From Micrococcales bacterium UBA7469 (GTDB taxonomy: Bacteria > Actinomycetota > Actinomycetes > Actinomycetales > Microbacteriaceae): DNA of 64,000 bases. The stretch is taken from contig DLPB01000025.1 in NCBI GenBank assembly GCA_002479805.1, forward strand, positions 114,092 to 178,091, given 5' to 3'. A program made the translations under genes and the position numbers. The notes under the pieces are model-generated. The model was not told where the DNA came from. It did no database searches and saw only the letters and a list, made by a program, of their open reading frames with translations. This document shows positions 30,586-40,374 of the stretch, one piece after another (the stretch's first letter is position 1; each line of letters begins with the position of its first letter).

Positions 30586-31337
30586 CTCACCTCTAAACCA
30601 GCCGCCCGCATACTTTGTTTCACGTCTGCAATGGTAAGCAAGCCTTCGTGGAAGACACTTGCCGCGAGCAGCGCGTCAGCTCCTGCGTTTGCAGCTGCCA
30701 CAAAGTGCTCCAACTTGCCAGCTCCACCGGATGCGATAACCGGGACGCTGGAAATCTCCTTGATTCGGGAAATCAACTCCAGGTCAAAGCCGTCCCGAGT
30801 GCCATCGGCATCGATGCTGTTCACCAGCAGCTCTCCAGCGCCGAAGTCCTGCACCCGGCGCACCCATTCCATTGCATCCAAATCGGTGAGTTCGCGGCCG
30901 CCATTTGAAGTCACGCCAAAACCCGATGGGGTACTTGCTCGCTTTAGATCTAAGGAGATGACCAAGACCTGATTGCCGTGCTCCGCTGAAATCTCCGATA
31001 GCAGATCGGGTCGTCTGATACCGGCTGAGCCAACTGACACCTTGTCGGCACCGCTCTCTAGCAAGCGCGAGACATCCTCAACCACGCGAATACCGCCGCC
31101 AACTGTGAGGGGAATGAATACCTGCTCAGCGCACCTGGTGACCATGTCCATCGTGGTGCCACGATTCTCATTGGTAGCTGCCACGTCCAGAAAAGTTACT
31201 TCATCCGCACCCTGCAAGTAGTAGCGACTGGCAAGCTCCACCGGGTCACCAGAGTCTTTTAGATTCTGGAAATTCACACCTTTTACGACCCGCCCTGCTG
31301 CCACATCAAGGCAAGGTATTACTCGAATTGCGGGCAC
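30582..31337 (-). CDS. hisF: Imidazole glycerol phosphate synthase cyclase subunit
   Basis: A 251-residue TIM barrel that closes the imidazole ring using ammonia from HisH. Catalytic Asp11 is in [14 protein letters not shown], and the second catalytic aspartate lies in VISLDLKRA near 130. The phosphate loops TVGGGIR and [11 protein letters not shown] are intact. HisH and HisA are not in the window. It overlaps hisG by one base. Confidence 0.97.
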   Translation of the reverse strand: MPAIRVIPCLDVAAGRVVKGVNFQNLKDSGDPVELASRYYLQGADEVTFLDVAATNENRGTTMDMVTRCAEQVFIPLTVGGGIRVVEDVSRLLESGADKVSVGSAGIRRPDLLSEISAEHGNQVLVISLDLKRASTPSGFGVTSNGGRELTDLDAMEWVRRVQDFGAGELLVNSIDADGTRDGFDLELISRIKEISSVPVIASGGAGKLEHFVAAANAGADALLAASVFHEGLLTIADVKQSMRAAGLEVR

Positions 31338-32179
31338 TAGATTCTCGCGGCGTGGATCGCGCTCACCAAAATAGCGCGAGCCCCGATTTCGTAGAGCTGA
31401 TCCATGATTTGGTTAGTCTGATCAGCCCTGACCAACGCACGAACCGCGACCCAATTCTGATCAGCCAGTGGCGAGATGGTTGGCGACTCAATTCCCGGAG
31501 TGAGCTTGCTGGCCGCTTCAACGAGTTCAACCGGGCAGTCATAATCAAAAATCACGTACTCACGCGCCACGATTACGCCCTGGAGTCTGCGCAACAGCTT
31601 TGAGGCCTCATTGGCCTTGCCGGGTGCGCAAATCAACCTAGCGGTGGACTTGAGGATAACCGGTCCAAAGATGGCCAATCCCGCCTTGCGCAGGGTGTTT
31701 CCGGTGGAAACCACGTCGGCTACCGCATCGGCAACGCCTAGTTTTACCGCGGACTCCACTGCGCCATCTAGTTTCACAATCTGAGCGCTGACACCCTGTT
31801 CGGCAAGGTAGTCGGAAATTAGGTTCGGGTAAGCCGTGGCGAGGCGCTTGCCCTGCAGGTCCTGCACAGTTGTAAAGCCTGAATCAATTGGCGCAGCAAA
31901 CCTGAATGTTGAACCACCAAAGCCGAGGTCAGCCACCTCGTCCGCTTTTGATTGGGCGTCTTTCAGAAGATCGAGTCCGGTCAGTCCAACATCTAGCGAA
32001 CCTGAGCCAACGTAGGTAGCGATGTCGCGTGGGCGCAGGTAGAAGAATTCGATCTGGTTCTGCTCATCCACGAGGTGCAACTCTGCAGAGTCGCGTCTGA
32101 CGGCGTAACCAGCCTCCTTCAACATCGAAATTGCTGAATCGGACAGAATTCCCTTGTTTGGAACCGCAACCTTGAGCAT
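31337..32179 (-). CDS. hisG: ATP phosphoribosyltransferase, long form
   Basis: A 280-residue HisG that starts histidine synthesis by joining ATP and PRPP. Its length and C-terminal ACT-like segment (about 205-280, ending in [18 protein letters not shown]) mark the long form with a built-in histidine feedback domain, so no HisZ is needed. The PRPP loop [14 protein letters not shown] is near 160. It overlaps hisE by one base. Confidence 0.96.
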   Translation of the reverse strand: MLKVAVPNKGILSDSAISMLKEAGYAVRRDSAELHLVDEQNQIEFFYLRPRDIATYVGSGSLDVGLTGLDLLKDAQSKADEVADLGFGGSTFRFAAPIDSGFTTVQDLQGKRLATAYPNLISDYLAEQGVSAQIVKLDGAVESAVKLGVADAVADVVSTGNTLRKAGLAIFGPVILKSTARLICAPGKANEASKLLRRLQGVIVAREYVIFDYDCPVELVEAASKLTPGIESPTISPLADQNWVAVRALVRADQTNQIMDQLYEIGARAILVSAIHAARI

Positions 32180-32442
32180 CAGAGTTGCTCCTCTACCTTT
32201 GAAAGTGGAATGCCCCTGGCAATCAAAATTAGTTGCAGGTGGTAAATCAGTTGCGATGCCTCAAGCGCGAGTTGTTCGTCAGATTCGTGCTCTGCCGCCA
32301 TCCAAACCTCTGCGGCCTCCTCGACGACCTTTTTGCCTATCGCATGAACCCCCTGCTCCAGCAATTCGGTCGAGCGAGAGCCCTGCGGGCGCTCCAGGTT
32401 GCGAATGCTGAGCTCTTGAAAGAGCTGGTCAAAGGATTTCAT
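32179..32442 (-). CDS. hisE: Phosphoribosyl-ATP pyrophosphatase
   Basis: An 87-residue all-alpha MazG-like enzyme for step two of histidine synthesis. It shows [23 protein letters not shown], with the conserved EExxE metal-binding glutamates at about 40-50. It starts the hisE-hisG-hisF-hisI order and lies 23 bp after rpe. Confidence 0.95.
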   Translation of the reverse strand: MKSFDQLFQELSIRNLERPQGSRSTELLEQGVHAIGKKVVEEAAEVWMAAEHESDEQLALEASQLIYHLQLILIARGIPLSKVEEQL

Positions 32443-32465
32443 GGCTCTAGGTTACCGCTCCAAAG

Positions 32466-33116
32466 CTAGTGGGCGTTGGCTAGATCCCTGAGCTTGGTAA
32501 TTTCTAGGTTGCGGTTTTCGGCTTTGAAAACTGCGCTTCCAGCCACAAAGACATCAGCTCCGGCATCGGCTAGCTGCCCGATGTTCGACTCGGTAACCCC
32601 ACCATCGACTTGGATGGCGATGGACAGGCCGAGGTTTTGGGATGCCTGTTTTGCTTGGCTAACTTTAGAAACTGTCTCTGGAATCAGCTTCTGACCTCCA
32701 AAACCAGGCTCAACCGTCATGACCAAGAGCATGTCGATTTCGGATAGCAACCCTTCCACATCCGAGAAGGGGGTATTTGGCTTGATGGCAATGGCAGCTT
32801 TTGAGCCAATCGCTCGGATGCGCCTGGCCAAAACCAGAGGGTCCTGGGCGGCTTCAAGGTGAAAGGTCACTGAATCGCATCCCAGCTCTGCGTAAGCAGG
32901 TGCCCAGCGATCGGGGTCCGAAATCATTAGGTGAATATCTAGCGGAAGCTTCGATACCTCAAATAGTCGAGAAACAATCGGCAGCCCGAGTGTCAAATTC
33001 GGCACAAAGTGGTTATCCATGACATCGACGTGTGCCGCATCTGCTAGCGAGATGGTAGCTAGTTCGGATTCCAGATTGGCGAAGTCGGCGCTGAGGATCG
33101 ACGGGTGAATCTTCAT
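32466..33116 (-). CDS. rpe: Ribulose-phosphate 3-epimerase
   Basis: A 216-residue TIM barrel that interconverts ribulose-5-phosphate and xylulose-5-phosphate in the pentose phosphate pathway. SILSADFANL, HVDVMDNHFVPNLT, HLMISDPDRW, MTVEPGFGGQKLI and QVDGGV carry the metal ligands and catalytic aspartates. It stands between rsmB and hisE, 9 bp after rsmB, and supplies pentose phosphate for PRPP, which the his genes downstream use. Confidence 0.97.
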   Translation of the reverse strand: MKIHPSILSADFANLESELATISLADAAHVDVMDNHFVPNLTLGLPIVSRLFEVSKLPLDIHLMISDPDRWAPAYAELGCDSVTFHLEAAQDPLVLARRIRAIGSKAAIAIKPNTPFSDVEGLLSEIDMLLVMTVEPGFGGQKLIPETVSKVSQAKQASQNLGLSIAIQVDGGVTESNIGQLADAGADVFVAGSAVFKAENRNLEITKLRDLANAH

Positions 33117-33125
33117 GTTGCGAGC

Positions 33126-34460
33126 TTACTTCTTGCGCAGGATTGCGATAAACATCGCATCAGTGGCGTGCAGGTGTGTCCATAGCTGAGCAGTCTTTCG
33201 ATTAGTCGACATCGAAAGGGCAGGTGAGATTTTATTCAAGACCTCATTGGCGTTAATCAATTCAAGTTCCGGATGGTTCCCTAGCAGCTGTTTGATTTGA
33301 GTGTTGGTTTCAATCACCAGCGGCGAACAGGTCGAATAGAGCAGGTAGCCGCCGGGTTTTAGGGCAAGCGTGGCGGCATCGAGCAGTTCGGTCTGAATCT
33401 TGGTGAGTCCCGAAAGTTGCTCGGTGGTTTTTCTCCAGCGCGATTCAGGTTTTCTTCTGACTGAACCCAATCCAGAACAGGGTGCATCCAATAAAACTGC
33501 CTCGTAAGTATTTGCCGGTGCCTGTTGCCCATAGCCGACTTTGACATTTCCGGGCAAATTAGGATTCAGCGCTTGCTTCACGAGGTCTGCTCGAGCTGGA
33601 ATTGGTTCAAGACAGTCCAGTACTCCCCCGCTGGCTGCGATTCCGGCCTGCAGCATTGCGGCTTTACCCCCGGGCCCCGAGCACATATCCAGCCAGCGTC
33701 CTGACTTATCTGCGACGTCCAACAGCGCTAGCGCGACAAGCTGCGAGCCCTGGTCTTGGACTCGCACCCCCGGAGTTGACAAATAAGTCTCGGGATTGCC
33801 CGAAGCCAAAAACCCTGTTGGTGCAGCTTGTCCAGGTTCCAATCCTTGACTGCGCAAATAGTCTGCCGCCTTGGTATTTGGCAGGGCCGCGAGGTTGATG
33901 ATCGGAGTCTCGTTATTGGCCGCAAGTAGCTCTTCTAGTTGCTCCCGCTTCCCATCTAGTTCGAGGGCACTTCGCAGCGCACTGATTACCCAAGCTGGAT
34001 GAGAGTAGCGAATCGCCAATACTTCCTCGGGACGCTTGCCCTTGATGCACTCGGCCAGCAGATTGTCGAATCCAGCACGGTCAGCATTACGAAGCACCGC
34101 GTTTGCCATGCCAGCTGCACTGCGTTCAAAGCTCTTGACCAATTCCACGGTTTCGTGAATCGCGGCGTGGGTTGGGACGCGCATTCTGAAAAGTTGATGC
34201 ATGCCCAGTCTTATCGCGATACGAAGCTTGGGAGAAAGCGTTTTGCCCGCGGTGAAGTGATCGATAAAGCTGTCGTACTGCAACTGCCAGCGCAACGTTC
34301 CGTAGCTCAGCTCCTGAACCAGTCCACGATCGGAATCTGGGACCTGGGCCTTTGTCAGAAAACCAGGTAGCAGCAAATTTATGTAGCTGTCACTCTCAGC
34401 GACCCTCGCCAAAAGATCGATGGCGACCATTCTGGGATTAGGCAAGTTGAACCTCTCCAT
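33126..34460 (-). CDS. rsmB: 16S rRNA m5C967 methyltransferase RsmB/Sun family
   Basis: A 444-residue protein with an N-terminal NusB-like RNA-binding domain (about 5-140) and a C-terminal SAM-dependent RNA cytosine-5 methyltransferase. The SAM loop is DMCSGPGGKAAML. The two active cysteines are in LLDAPCSGLGSVRRKPESRW and LLYSTCSP. The start at 34460 overlaps fmt by 23 bp; an ATG at 34430 would avoid the overlap but would remove NPR, which is part of the conserved NusB-like helix, so the longer form is preferred. It acts on ribosomal RNA during assembly; the exact base is taken from family knowledge. Confidence 0.92.
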   Translation of the reverse strand: MERFNLPNPRMVAIDLLARVAESDSYINLLLPGFLTKAQVPDSDRGLVQELSYGTLRWQLQYDSFIDHFTAGKTLSPKLRIAIRLGMHQLFRMRVPTHAAIHETVELVKSFERSAAGMANAVLRNADRAGFDNLLAECIKGKRPEEVLAIRYSHPAWVISALRSALELDGKREQLEELLAANNETPIINLAALPNTKAADYLRSQGLEPGQAAPTGFLASGNPETYLSTPGVRVQDQGSQLVALALLDVADKSGRWLDMCSGPGGKAAMLQAGIAASGGVLDCLEPIPARADLVKQALNPNLPGNVKVGYGQQAPANTYEAVLLDAPCSGLGSVRRKPESRWRKTTEQLSGLTKIQTELLDAATLALKPGGYLLYSTCSPLVIETNTQIKQLLGNHPELELINANEVLNKISPALSMSTNRKTAQLWTHLHATDAMFIAILRKK

Positions 34461-35346
34461 CTAGACCTCTAAGCCAATCAGCAGCAGACATCGGTTGCTT
34501 TCCGGCAGGTTGGACCTGTATCAACTCAAGTTGGCTGCCACTGCCACACTCCAGGGTCACGCGATCTGGAAAGTGGATTACCCTACCCACAAGCCGATCG
34601 GCTTCAACCGAAAATTCATCACCGAGCGGTTTAGTGCTGATAATCCGAATTGGATTTCCTTTGTGTTCAACCCAGGCCATCGGCTCTGGGTTGAAGGCCA
34701 TGACAGCGCGATGCACGTCGATTGCGCTTTGCTCAAGGTCAAGCCGGGCATCGGCCCTGGTGATTTTTGGTGCCATGCTCGGGACTCCATGTTGCGGCTC
34801 GGGCCGAATGTCGGTGGCTGTTGCGGTTTGAAACAGTTCAATTCCGGCTTTCGTAAACCTGTTGAGCGCATCACCCGTGGTCTCGTTTTCGCCAAGCTCA
34901 ATGGGCAGCTGGGCAACTATGGCTCCGGTATCCATTCCAGAATCCAGTTCAAAAAGCGTTACACCTGCCCCGATTCCACCTGTTCTGATTGACTGCTGCA
35001 GTGGAGAGGCACCGCGCCAAAGCGGTAACAGGCTGAAGTGGATGTTCCACCACCTGAGCTCATCGAGAGCGGCCTGCGGTATCAAACTTCCGTAGGCGAC
35101 TACCAGCGCCAGGTCCGCACCAGCGGATCGAATCGCGTCGATTTGCTCTGCCTTGATTCGATTTGCCTTTAGGATCGGTAATCCTAACTGCTCAGCTTTT
35201 TGGGCAACGGCGGAAGGCGTAAGGATACGCTTCCTGCCGAGTTCGGCATCTTCCCGGGTTATCACCAGCACCACTTCGTGATGCATGGCCACCAGCTCTA
35301 GGGCCAAAGCTGCGTTTTCGGGAGTACCCGCAAAAATTAGTTTCAT
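34438..35346 (-). CDS. fmt: Methionyl-tRNA formyltransferase
   Basis: A 302-residue enzyme that formylates initiator methionyl-tRNA. It has the N-terminal IFAGTPENA, VVAYGSLIP and the catalytic block NIHFSLLPLWRGASPLQ near 105-125 with Asn, His and, later, Asp of the family (GMDTGAIV). The C-terminal OB-like domain spans about 210-300. It lies between priA and rsmB, 11 bp after priA. Confidence 0.97.
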   Translation of the reverse strand: MKLIFAGTPENAALALELVAMHHEVVLVITREDAELGRKRILTPSAVAQKAEQLGLPILKANRIKAEQIDAIRSAGADLALVVAYGSLIPQAALDELRWWNIHFSLLPLWRGASPLQQSIRTGGIGAGVTLFELDSGMDTGAIVAQLPIELGENETTGDALNRFTKAGIELFQTATATDIRPEPQHGVPSMAPKITRADARLDLEQSAIDVHRAVMAFNPEPMAWVEHKGNPIRIISTKPLGDEFSVEADRLVGRVIHFPDRVTLECGSGSQLELIQVQPAGKQPMSAADWLRGLDGEVQLA

Positions 35347-35357
35347 CTAAACCTCAC

Positions 35358-37202
35358 CTAGAGCGCCGCCGGATCGTCCATGACAATCTTGAGGCCACGT
35401 CGTTTATTGGCTCCGACTAAGCGGGCATTGGTCTTTAGTGCTAGGGCCTTGAGGCTAGCCGAAATCTCTGCACCCTGGCTGTAACTGAACCGAATTAGGG
35501 CCGAGGCGTTTTCGGCCAAATTACTTCGCAATACCACCGCGCCCAGCTTGGTGACAGCATCCAGTGCACTCGCGATTGTCTCCTGATTGCCCTCAAGCGT
35601 TGCCACGCGGGCCGCTGGCGGAAGCGCTAGGGAATTTACTTCCCGTAACGCGGTGCTTGCTAATTCTCGGTGCTGACCAAGTGATATGGCCTGACCTAAA
35701 TCCGCGTCCAATCCGGCAATATGCGCTCTACCGCTGTCCGAAAGCAGTTCTATTGCTTCCATCCAGTCCCTAATCGCAGTCTGCTCAGAGCGGAGTACCG
35801 GCATGGCTAGCCAAACATCTGGATCCAGAATCAAAAGCGCAGCGTAGCCACTGGCCACCCGCGGGGCAGAGCCTGGAGTTGCTAAGACTAGGTGCTTACT
35901 CTTTTTTACGGCCACCGCTTTGGTATCGGAGGTGGCTTCGGAAATTGCGATACCCGGAAATGCCTTTCCAAACTCGGCAGCGGTTCGGGTGCTGCCGGTC
36001 CGGCCCCTGCGAAGTTTGGTAGAACCGCACTTGGCACAGCTGTGAGAGATCCCCTGGCAAACCCTGCAGCGATACTCACTCTTTTCAGTCTCCCAGATCG
36101 GCCCCTTGCAGCTCGAGCAAATCAAGCGTTCATCACAGCCGCCGCAATAAACGGTCGCAGAATTCCCCTTGCGCGGAATCAGCACCAAGACCGGCCCTTG
36201 CTCAAGGGCCTCTCGCATTAGTTTGAAGCTGGCTGCATCAAGTCTTTGGGCGGGGGCAGAAAAAGAGATTCGGGCCGGTGGAAGTTTTACCGCGAAGTCC
36301 TTTAGGTATCCGATCTCAACCAGACGCTGCACCTCAAGTGAGCGATAGTTTGCTGCAAAAAGAAGCTTCAGATCGCTTCCAGCTCGCATGAGGGCGATTT
36401 CTCTCGCATGCGTATACGGTGAACCCTGTTCCCTGAGCGAATCATCGCCATCGTCGAATACCGCTATCAGTCCCAGGTTCTGAGTTGGTGCGTAGATTGC
36501 GGATCTACTACCAATCACAATTGAAAATTCTCGACCGAGCGTCCTGTGGAAATTGGTGAAGCGCTCAGATTTTTTAGCACCCGGTAGCCAGGTCGTAGTT
36601 AGTTCAGATAGCCCTAAAGCCGCAAAGAGTTCTGCCAGCTGTTCGATTTGATCCCGCTCCGGAAGCACGAAAATCGCCGACTTTGACCCTTGGATGACCT
36701 CGATGGCTGCCTTGGCAAACAGCCAGCACCAATCCGGAAACCGAAGTCCGTTGAAGGTGATTGATCTTGCTGAAGTCAAAACCGCACAGCGGTCCGCCAA
36801 CTGCTCAACTCCGGGCAGCTCGGGTGTGTTTTGGGGTGTGTAATGAAAATCGGTTATCGCAGGCTTAGGAATTCTTGGCATGTGTTCAATCACCGCCTGT
36901 TGCAAAATCTCCCCGAGGGCAACTGCCTGGCGATTGGCGACCTGTCTCGCGAGGTTGAAAATCTCCGTGCTCACCACAGGTTCCAAATCAACTATTTCCA
37001 CTAGCTCGGAAGTCGCGAAAGAGCTCGTCTCTGGCAGGTTTGAGATGAAGCCAGTCGCCAATTTCTTGGTTCTACCCAGCTGAAATCTGACCCGTTGGCC
37101 GACCCGAACCAAGCTCTTGAACTGCTCCGGAACTAGAAAATCAAATTCGCGATCCAACTGGAGCAAATCGGATTCGACAACTACGCTCGCGTAGCTGCCC
37201 AT
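35358..37202 (-). CDS. priA: PriA-like primosomal protein N', helicase motifs degenerate
   Basis: A 614-residue PriA homologue. The N-terminal 3'-end DNA-binding domain (about 1-100) and a cysteine zinc module (CGGCDERLICSSC, CRVC, CAKC; about 355-400) are clear. The ATPase core is eroded. No GxxGxGKT Walker A is present in the expected place around 150-170 (the local sequence is ITFNGLRFPDWCW). The DEEH box is replaced by FDDGDDSL. Helicase-less PriA is typical of actinobacteria, where a structural role in replication restart is assumed. It abuts metK without a gap. Confidence 0.87.
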   Translation of the reverse strand: MGSYASVVVESDLLQLDREFDFLVPEQFKSLVRVGQRVRFQLGRTKKLATGFISNLPETSSFATSELVEIVDLEPVVSTEIFNLARQVANRQAVALGEILQQAVIEHMPRIPKPAITDFHYTPQNTPELPGVEQLADRCAVLTSARSITFNGLRFPDWCWLFAKAAIEVIQGSKSAIFVLPERDQIEQLAELFAALGLSELTTTWLPGAKKSERFTNFHRTLGREFSIVIGSRSAIYAPTQNLGLIAVFDDGDDSLREQGSPYTHAREIALMRAGSDLKLLFAANYRSLEVQRLVEIGYLKDFAVKLPPARISFSAPAQRLDAASFKLMREALEQGPVLVLIPRKGNSATVYCGGCDERLICSSCKGPIWETEKSEYRCRVCQGISHSCAKCGSTKLRRGRTGSTRTAAEFGKAFPGIAISEATSDTKAVAVKKSKHLVLATPGSAPRVASGYAALLILDPDVWLAMPVLRSEQTAIRDWMEAIELLSDSGRAHIAGLDADLGQAISLGQHRELASTALREVNSLALPPAARVATLEGNQETIASALDAVTKLGAVVLRSNLAENASALIRFSYSQGAEISASLKALALKTNARLVGANKRRGLKIVMDDPAAL

Positions 37203-38390
37203 TTAGCGGCCCGCTGCCTCGCGAAGCGCATCTGCACGGTCGGTGCGTTCCCAGGTGAATTCTGCTAGCTCTCGACCGAAGTGCCCGTAGGCCGCGGTCT
37301 TGGCATAGATGGGGCGCTTGAGATCTAGCTCGCGAATAATCGCAGCAGGCCTAAGGTCAAACACCTCGCGAACCGCACGCTCAATGCTCGCGGTTTCAAC
37401 CTTCTCGGTTCCGAAAGTCTCGACGAAGACGGCCACTGGTTTAGCAACTCCGATGGCGTATGCCACCTGAATCTCTGCCCTGTCGGCCAGTTGCGCCGCA
37501 ACGATGTTTTTCGCAACCCAGCGCATGGCATAAGCGGCGGATCGGTCAACCTTCGAGGGATCCTTTCCACTGAATGCTCCGCCACCGTGACGAGCCATTC
37601 CGCCGTAGGTGTCAACGATGATTTTGCGGCCGGTAAGGCCTGAGTCACCTTGTGGTCCGCCGATTACGAATCGGCCAGATGGATTGATGAAGAACTTGGT
37701 TTCCTCGTAAGACAATCCCGAATCCGCGAGCACCGGTTGGATGACCTGTTCCAGTACTAGCCTGGCTAGATCATCTTGGGTGACATCCGAGTGGTGCTGA
37801 GTTGAAAGCACAACGGTGTCGATCGAAACCGGAGTTACTCCGTCGTAGTTGACCGAGACCTGGGCTTTGCCATCTGGACGGATCAGGCCATTTGACAGCT
37901 CCCTGCGCACTGCACTGAGTCGCTCAGTTATGCGGTGGGAGAGCAAAATTGGAGTTGGCATCAAGACGGATGATTCATTGGTTGCGTAACCGAACATCAT
38001 GCCCTGGTCACCAGCACCAAGCTTGGAGTCTTCATCTTCCGAACCAGCTCTGGATTCCAGAGCGTCGTCTACCCCACCAGCAATGTCTGGTGACTGAGCT
38101 CCAATCGAAACGGAAACGCCACAGCTGTTGCCATCAAATCCGATTTGCGATGAGTTGTAGCCAATGTCGATGAGCTTTTGCCGCACTAGCTGCGGGATTT
38201 CTACATAGCCGCTGGTGGTTACCTCGCCGGCGATGTGAACTAGGCCCGTGGTAACAAGCGTCTCAACGGCCACGCGAGACTCTGGGTCTTGCTCGAGCAT
38301 GGCATCGAGGATGGTGTCACTGATTTGGTCACAGATCTTGTCTGGGTGACCTTCGGTTACAGATTCAGAGGTAAAAGTGCGTAGCGTCAT
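37203..38390 (-). CDS. metK: S-adenosylmethionine synthetase
   Basis: A 395-residue enzyme that makes S-adenosylmethionine from methionine and ATP. It shows [12 protein letters not shown] at about 14-25, [11 protein letters not shown] near 120, [16 protein letters not shown] near 240 and the P-loop-like [19 protein letters not shown] near 275. Only 20 bp separate it from coaBC, so there is no space for a SAM riboswitch. Confidence 0.98.
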   Translation of the reverse strand: MTLRTFTSESVTEGHPDKICDQISDTILDAMLEQDPESRVAVETLVTTGLVHIAGEVTTSGYVEIPQLVRQKLIDIGYNSSQIGFDGNSCGVSVSIGAQSPDIAGGVDDALESRAGSEDEDSKLGAGDQGMMFGYATNESSVLMPTPILLSHRITERLSAVRRELSNGLIRPDGKAQVSVNYDGVTPVSIDTVVLSTQHHSDVTQDDLARLVLEQVIQPVLADSGLSYEETKFFINPSGRFVIGGPQGDSGLTGRKIIVDTYGGMARHGGGAFSGKDPSKVDRSAAYAMRWVAKNIVAAQLADRAEIQVAYAIGVAKPVAVFVETFGTEKVETASIERAVREVFDLRPAAIIRELDLKRPIYAKTAAYGHFGRELAEFTWERTDRADALREAAGR

Positions 38391-38410
38391 GCCGCAAGTT
38401 TAGTTGCTGA

Positions 38411-39553
38411 CTAGCGGATTAGCTTGGAAACCAGTTCCAGGATTGACTTGCTCACTTCGGCCTTGCTCCCCGACAACTCAATGGCATCGTCTTTGGTCAC
38501 GAACTGCACCAGGGTGTCCTTGTTGCCCAGTGCTTCAAAAGAGTTGCCAATAACCGCCGTAACCGATTTGTCCCAGAGCTTTCCCCGAGCAATCTCGATT
38601 AGTCGCTCCTTGGTCTCCTCGGCAAGTGCAAATGCGATGTGTATCGAGTTCGGATGATTTGCAGCGTAATTGGCAATCAAGTCCTTGGTCGGAGTGAGCT
38701 CCAAATTCAAACCGTTCGAGCGCTTTAGCTTTCCCAAATATGGATTTTGAACCCTAAAGTCAGACACTGCTGCAGCCATAATCATCACGTCGCATTCGCG
38801 ATCCATAGCAAGCTCTAACTCATCTACGGTGCTCACATGAGTCACCGCAATTCCCTTGGGTAGCGGCAGGTCGATATTGGCTGCGATCAGCGAAACCTGA
38901 GCGCCAGCGTTCCTTGCGGCCTTAGCCAATTCGATTCCCATTCGCCCGGAAGAAGAGTTGCCGATGTACCGGACCGAGTCGATTGGTTCGCGCGTTCCGC
39001 CTGCTGTCACGATGACGTGCTTTCCTTTCAGGGGAAGGCCTGCAATCGCGAATTCAATTATTTCGGCCACCTCAGGAAGTCTGCCTGGGCCGGAATCATC
39101 CCCTGTTAGCCGTCCGGACGCTGGCTCCATAACCCGCACGCCCCGAGAAACAAGGGTCGCGACATTTGCCTGTGTTGCGGGGTTTAGCCACATTTCGGTG
39201 TGCATAGCCGGGCAAACGATGACCGGTGCGTTCGATGCCAAGACTGCATTAAGCATCAGATCATCTGCAATGCCGGCCGCAAATCTCGCTAAAAATGAGG
39301 CTGTAGCCGGAGCAATCAAGATCAGATTCGCCTGTTGGCCAAGCTCTACGTGCCGAACCTGTGCGACATCCTGATACATGTCAGTCTCGATGGCGTGGCC
39401 ACTGAGGGCCTCAAGAGTAGGTTTGCCGATGAATCTAAGTGCATTTTCGGTTGGAACAACCGTGACCTCGTGACCTAATTCACTCAACCCGCGAATTAGG
39501 TTGGCAGCCTTGTAGGCAGCGATTCCGCCAGTAATGCCAAGCAGAATGCGCAT
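38411..39553 (-). CDS. coaBC: Bifunctional phosphopantothenoylcysteine decarboxylase/synthetase
   Basis: A 380-residue fusion that carries out two consecutive steps of CoA synthesis. The N-terminal CoaC flavoprotein half (about 1-175) starts with ILLGITGGIAAYKA and contains the substrate-binding PAMHTEMW. The C-terminal CoaB half (about 180-380) begins with VIVTAGGTREPIDSVRYIGN and includes the active-site SSSGRMG region and a KLKRS/K-rich CTP-binding segment. It forms a CoA-related pair with coaE, which is encoded ~27 kb away in this window. Confidence 0.96.
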   Translation of the reverse strand: MRILLGITGGIAAYKAANLIRGLSELGHEVTVVPTENALRFIGKPTLEALSGHAIETDMYQDVAQVRHVELGQQANLILIAPATASFLARFAAGIADDLMLNAVLASNAPVIVCPAMHTEMWLNPATQANVATLVSRGVRVMEPASGRLTGDDSGPGRLPEVAEIIEFAIAGLPLKGKHVIVTAGGTREPIDSVRYIGNSSSGRMGIELAKAARNAGAQVSLIAANIDLPLPKGIAVTHVSTVDELELAMDRECDVMIMAAAVSDFRVQNPYLGKLKRSNGLNLELTPTKDLIANYAANHPNSIHIAFALAEETKERLIEIARGKLWDKSVTAVIGNSFEALGNKDTLVQFVTKDDAIELSGSKAEVSKSILELVSKLIR

Positions 39554-39562
39554 CAGGAATAA

Positions 39563-39817
39563 CTAGTTAGCAGACTTCTTGACGAGCTTGCCCTCGTATG
39601 CCTCGCGAAGTGCGATGCTAAGTGGCTTGTCGTCGATAGAGGAGTCAACCAGCGGCCCAACATAGTTGAACAGGCTGCCCTCGTGAAGTGCGCTGTAGTA
39701 CTCGTTAATCTGGCGAGCACGCTTTGAAGCGAAGATCACTAGCTCGTAGTTCGAGCCAACCTTGCCCAGCAACTCGTCGATTGGTGGGTAAACAATTCCT
39801 TCAAGCTTGTCGCTCAT
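39563..39817 (-). CDS. rpoZ: RNA polymerase omega subunit
   Basis: An 84-residue omega subunit that assists folding of the beta' subunit. The motif [18 protein letters not shown] (about 26-43) is the omega signature, and the C-terminal half [15 protein letters not shown] is conserved in actinobacteria. Its start overlaps the gmk stop by 4 bp. Confidence 0.95.
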   Translation of the reverse strand: MSDKLEGIVYPPIDELLGKVGSNYELVIFASKRARQINEYYSALHEGSLFNYVGPLVDSSIDDKPLSIALREAYEGKLVKKSAN

Positions 39818-40374
39818 GATCCTCTTTCGGCGTTATGAACCAATTCTACGACCTGTCGGGCGCAAGCCTCTAGGTCCAAGTTGGTTAGTTGATAATCAAA
39901 CTCCCCCGCAGCAGCAAGTTCGGTGCGGGCGGTTGTAAGTCTAGTTTGAATTTGCTCTTCTGTCTCGGTTGCCCTTGATCTCAACCGACGTTCGAGTTCC
40001 TCAAAGCTGGGCGGATTGATAAAGATCATCAGCGCTTGTGGCAGCTCTTCTCTTACCTGCCGAGCTCCCTGGAGATCAATTTCCAACAGCAGGTGCTTGT
40101 CTAGGGCTTCGGCTCGAGTCAGCTCATTCAGTGGTGTTCCATAGAAATGCTTACCGTGCACCTGTGCCCACTCGAGCATTTGATTGTTTGCGATCAAATC
40201 CTCAAACACGGCCTGGGTGACAAAGTGATAGTGAACGCCATCCACCTCACCGGGTCTTGGGTCTCTGGTGGTGGCAGAAACCGAGAGCATGAAATCATCC
40301 TCGTTATCCAGAATCCAGCGCACGATCGAACCTTTGCCGACTCCAGCGGGACCCGCCAAGACAACCAAAGTCAT
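39814..40374 (-). CDS. gmk: Guanylate kinase
   Basis: A 186-residue GMP kinase. The P-loop GPAGVGKGS is at 8-16, followed by [22 protein letters not shown] (GMP-binding Ser, Arg and Glu/Tyr residues) and the lid [12 protein letters not shown]. The ATG overlaps the pyrF stop by 4 bp. Because of this overlap there is no mihF gene between pyrF and gmk, the place where many actinobacteria carry it, and gmk has no N-terminal extension that could replace it. Confidence 0.96.
   Translation of the reverse strand: MTLVVLAGPAGVGKGSIVRWILDNEDDFMLSVSATTRDPRPGEVDGVHYHFVTQAVFEDLIANNQMLEWAQVHGKHFYGTPLNELTRAEALDKHLLLEIDLQGARQVREELPQALMIFINPPSFEELERRLRSRATETEEQIQTRLTTARTELAAAGEFDYQLTNLDLEACARQVVELVHNAERGS

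Noticed and set aside
35358..37202. PriA as a decaying pseudogene
   Set aside because: The frame is intact at full length, the cysteine module is kept, and motif loss matches the normal actinobacterial PriA.
37203..38410. SAM riboswitch before metK
   Set aside because: Only 20 bp separate coaBC and metK, too short for any known SAM aptamer.
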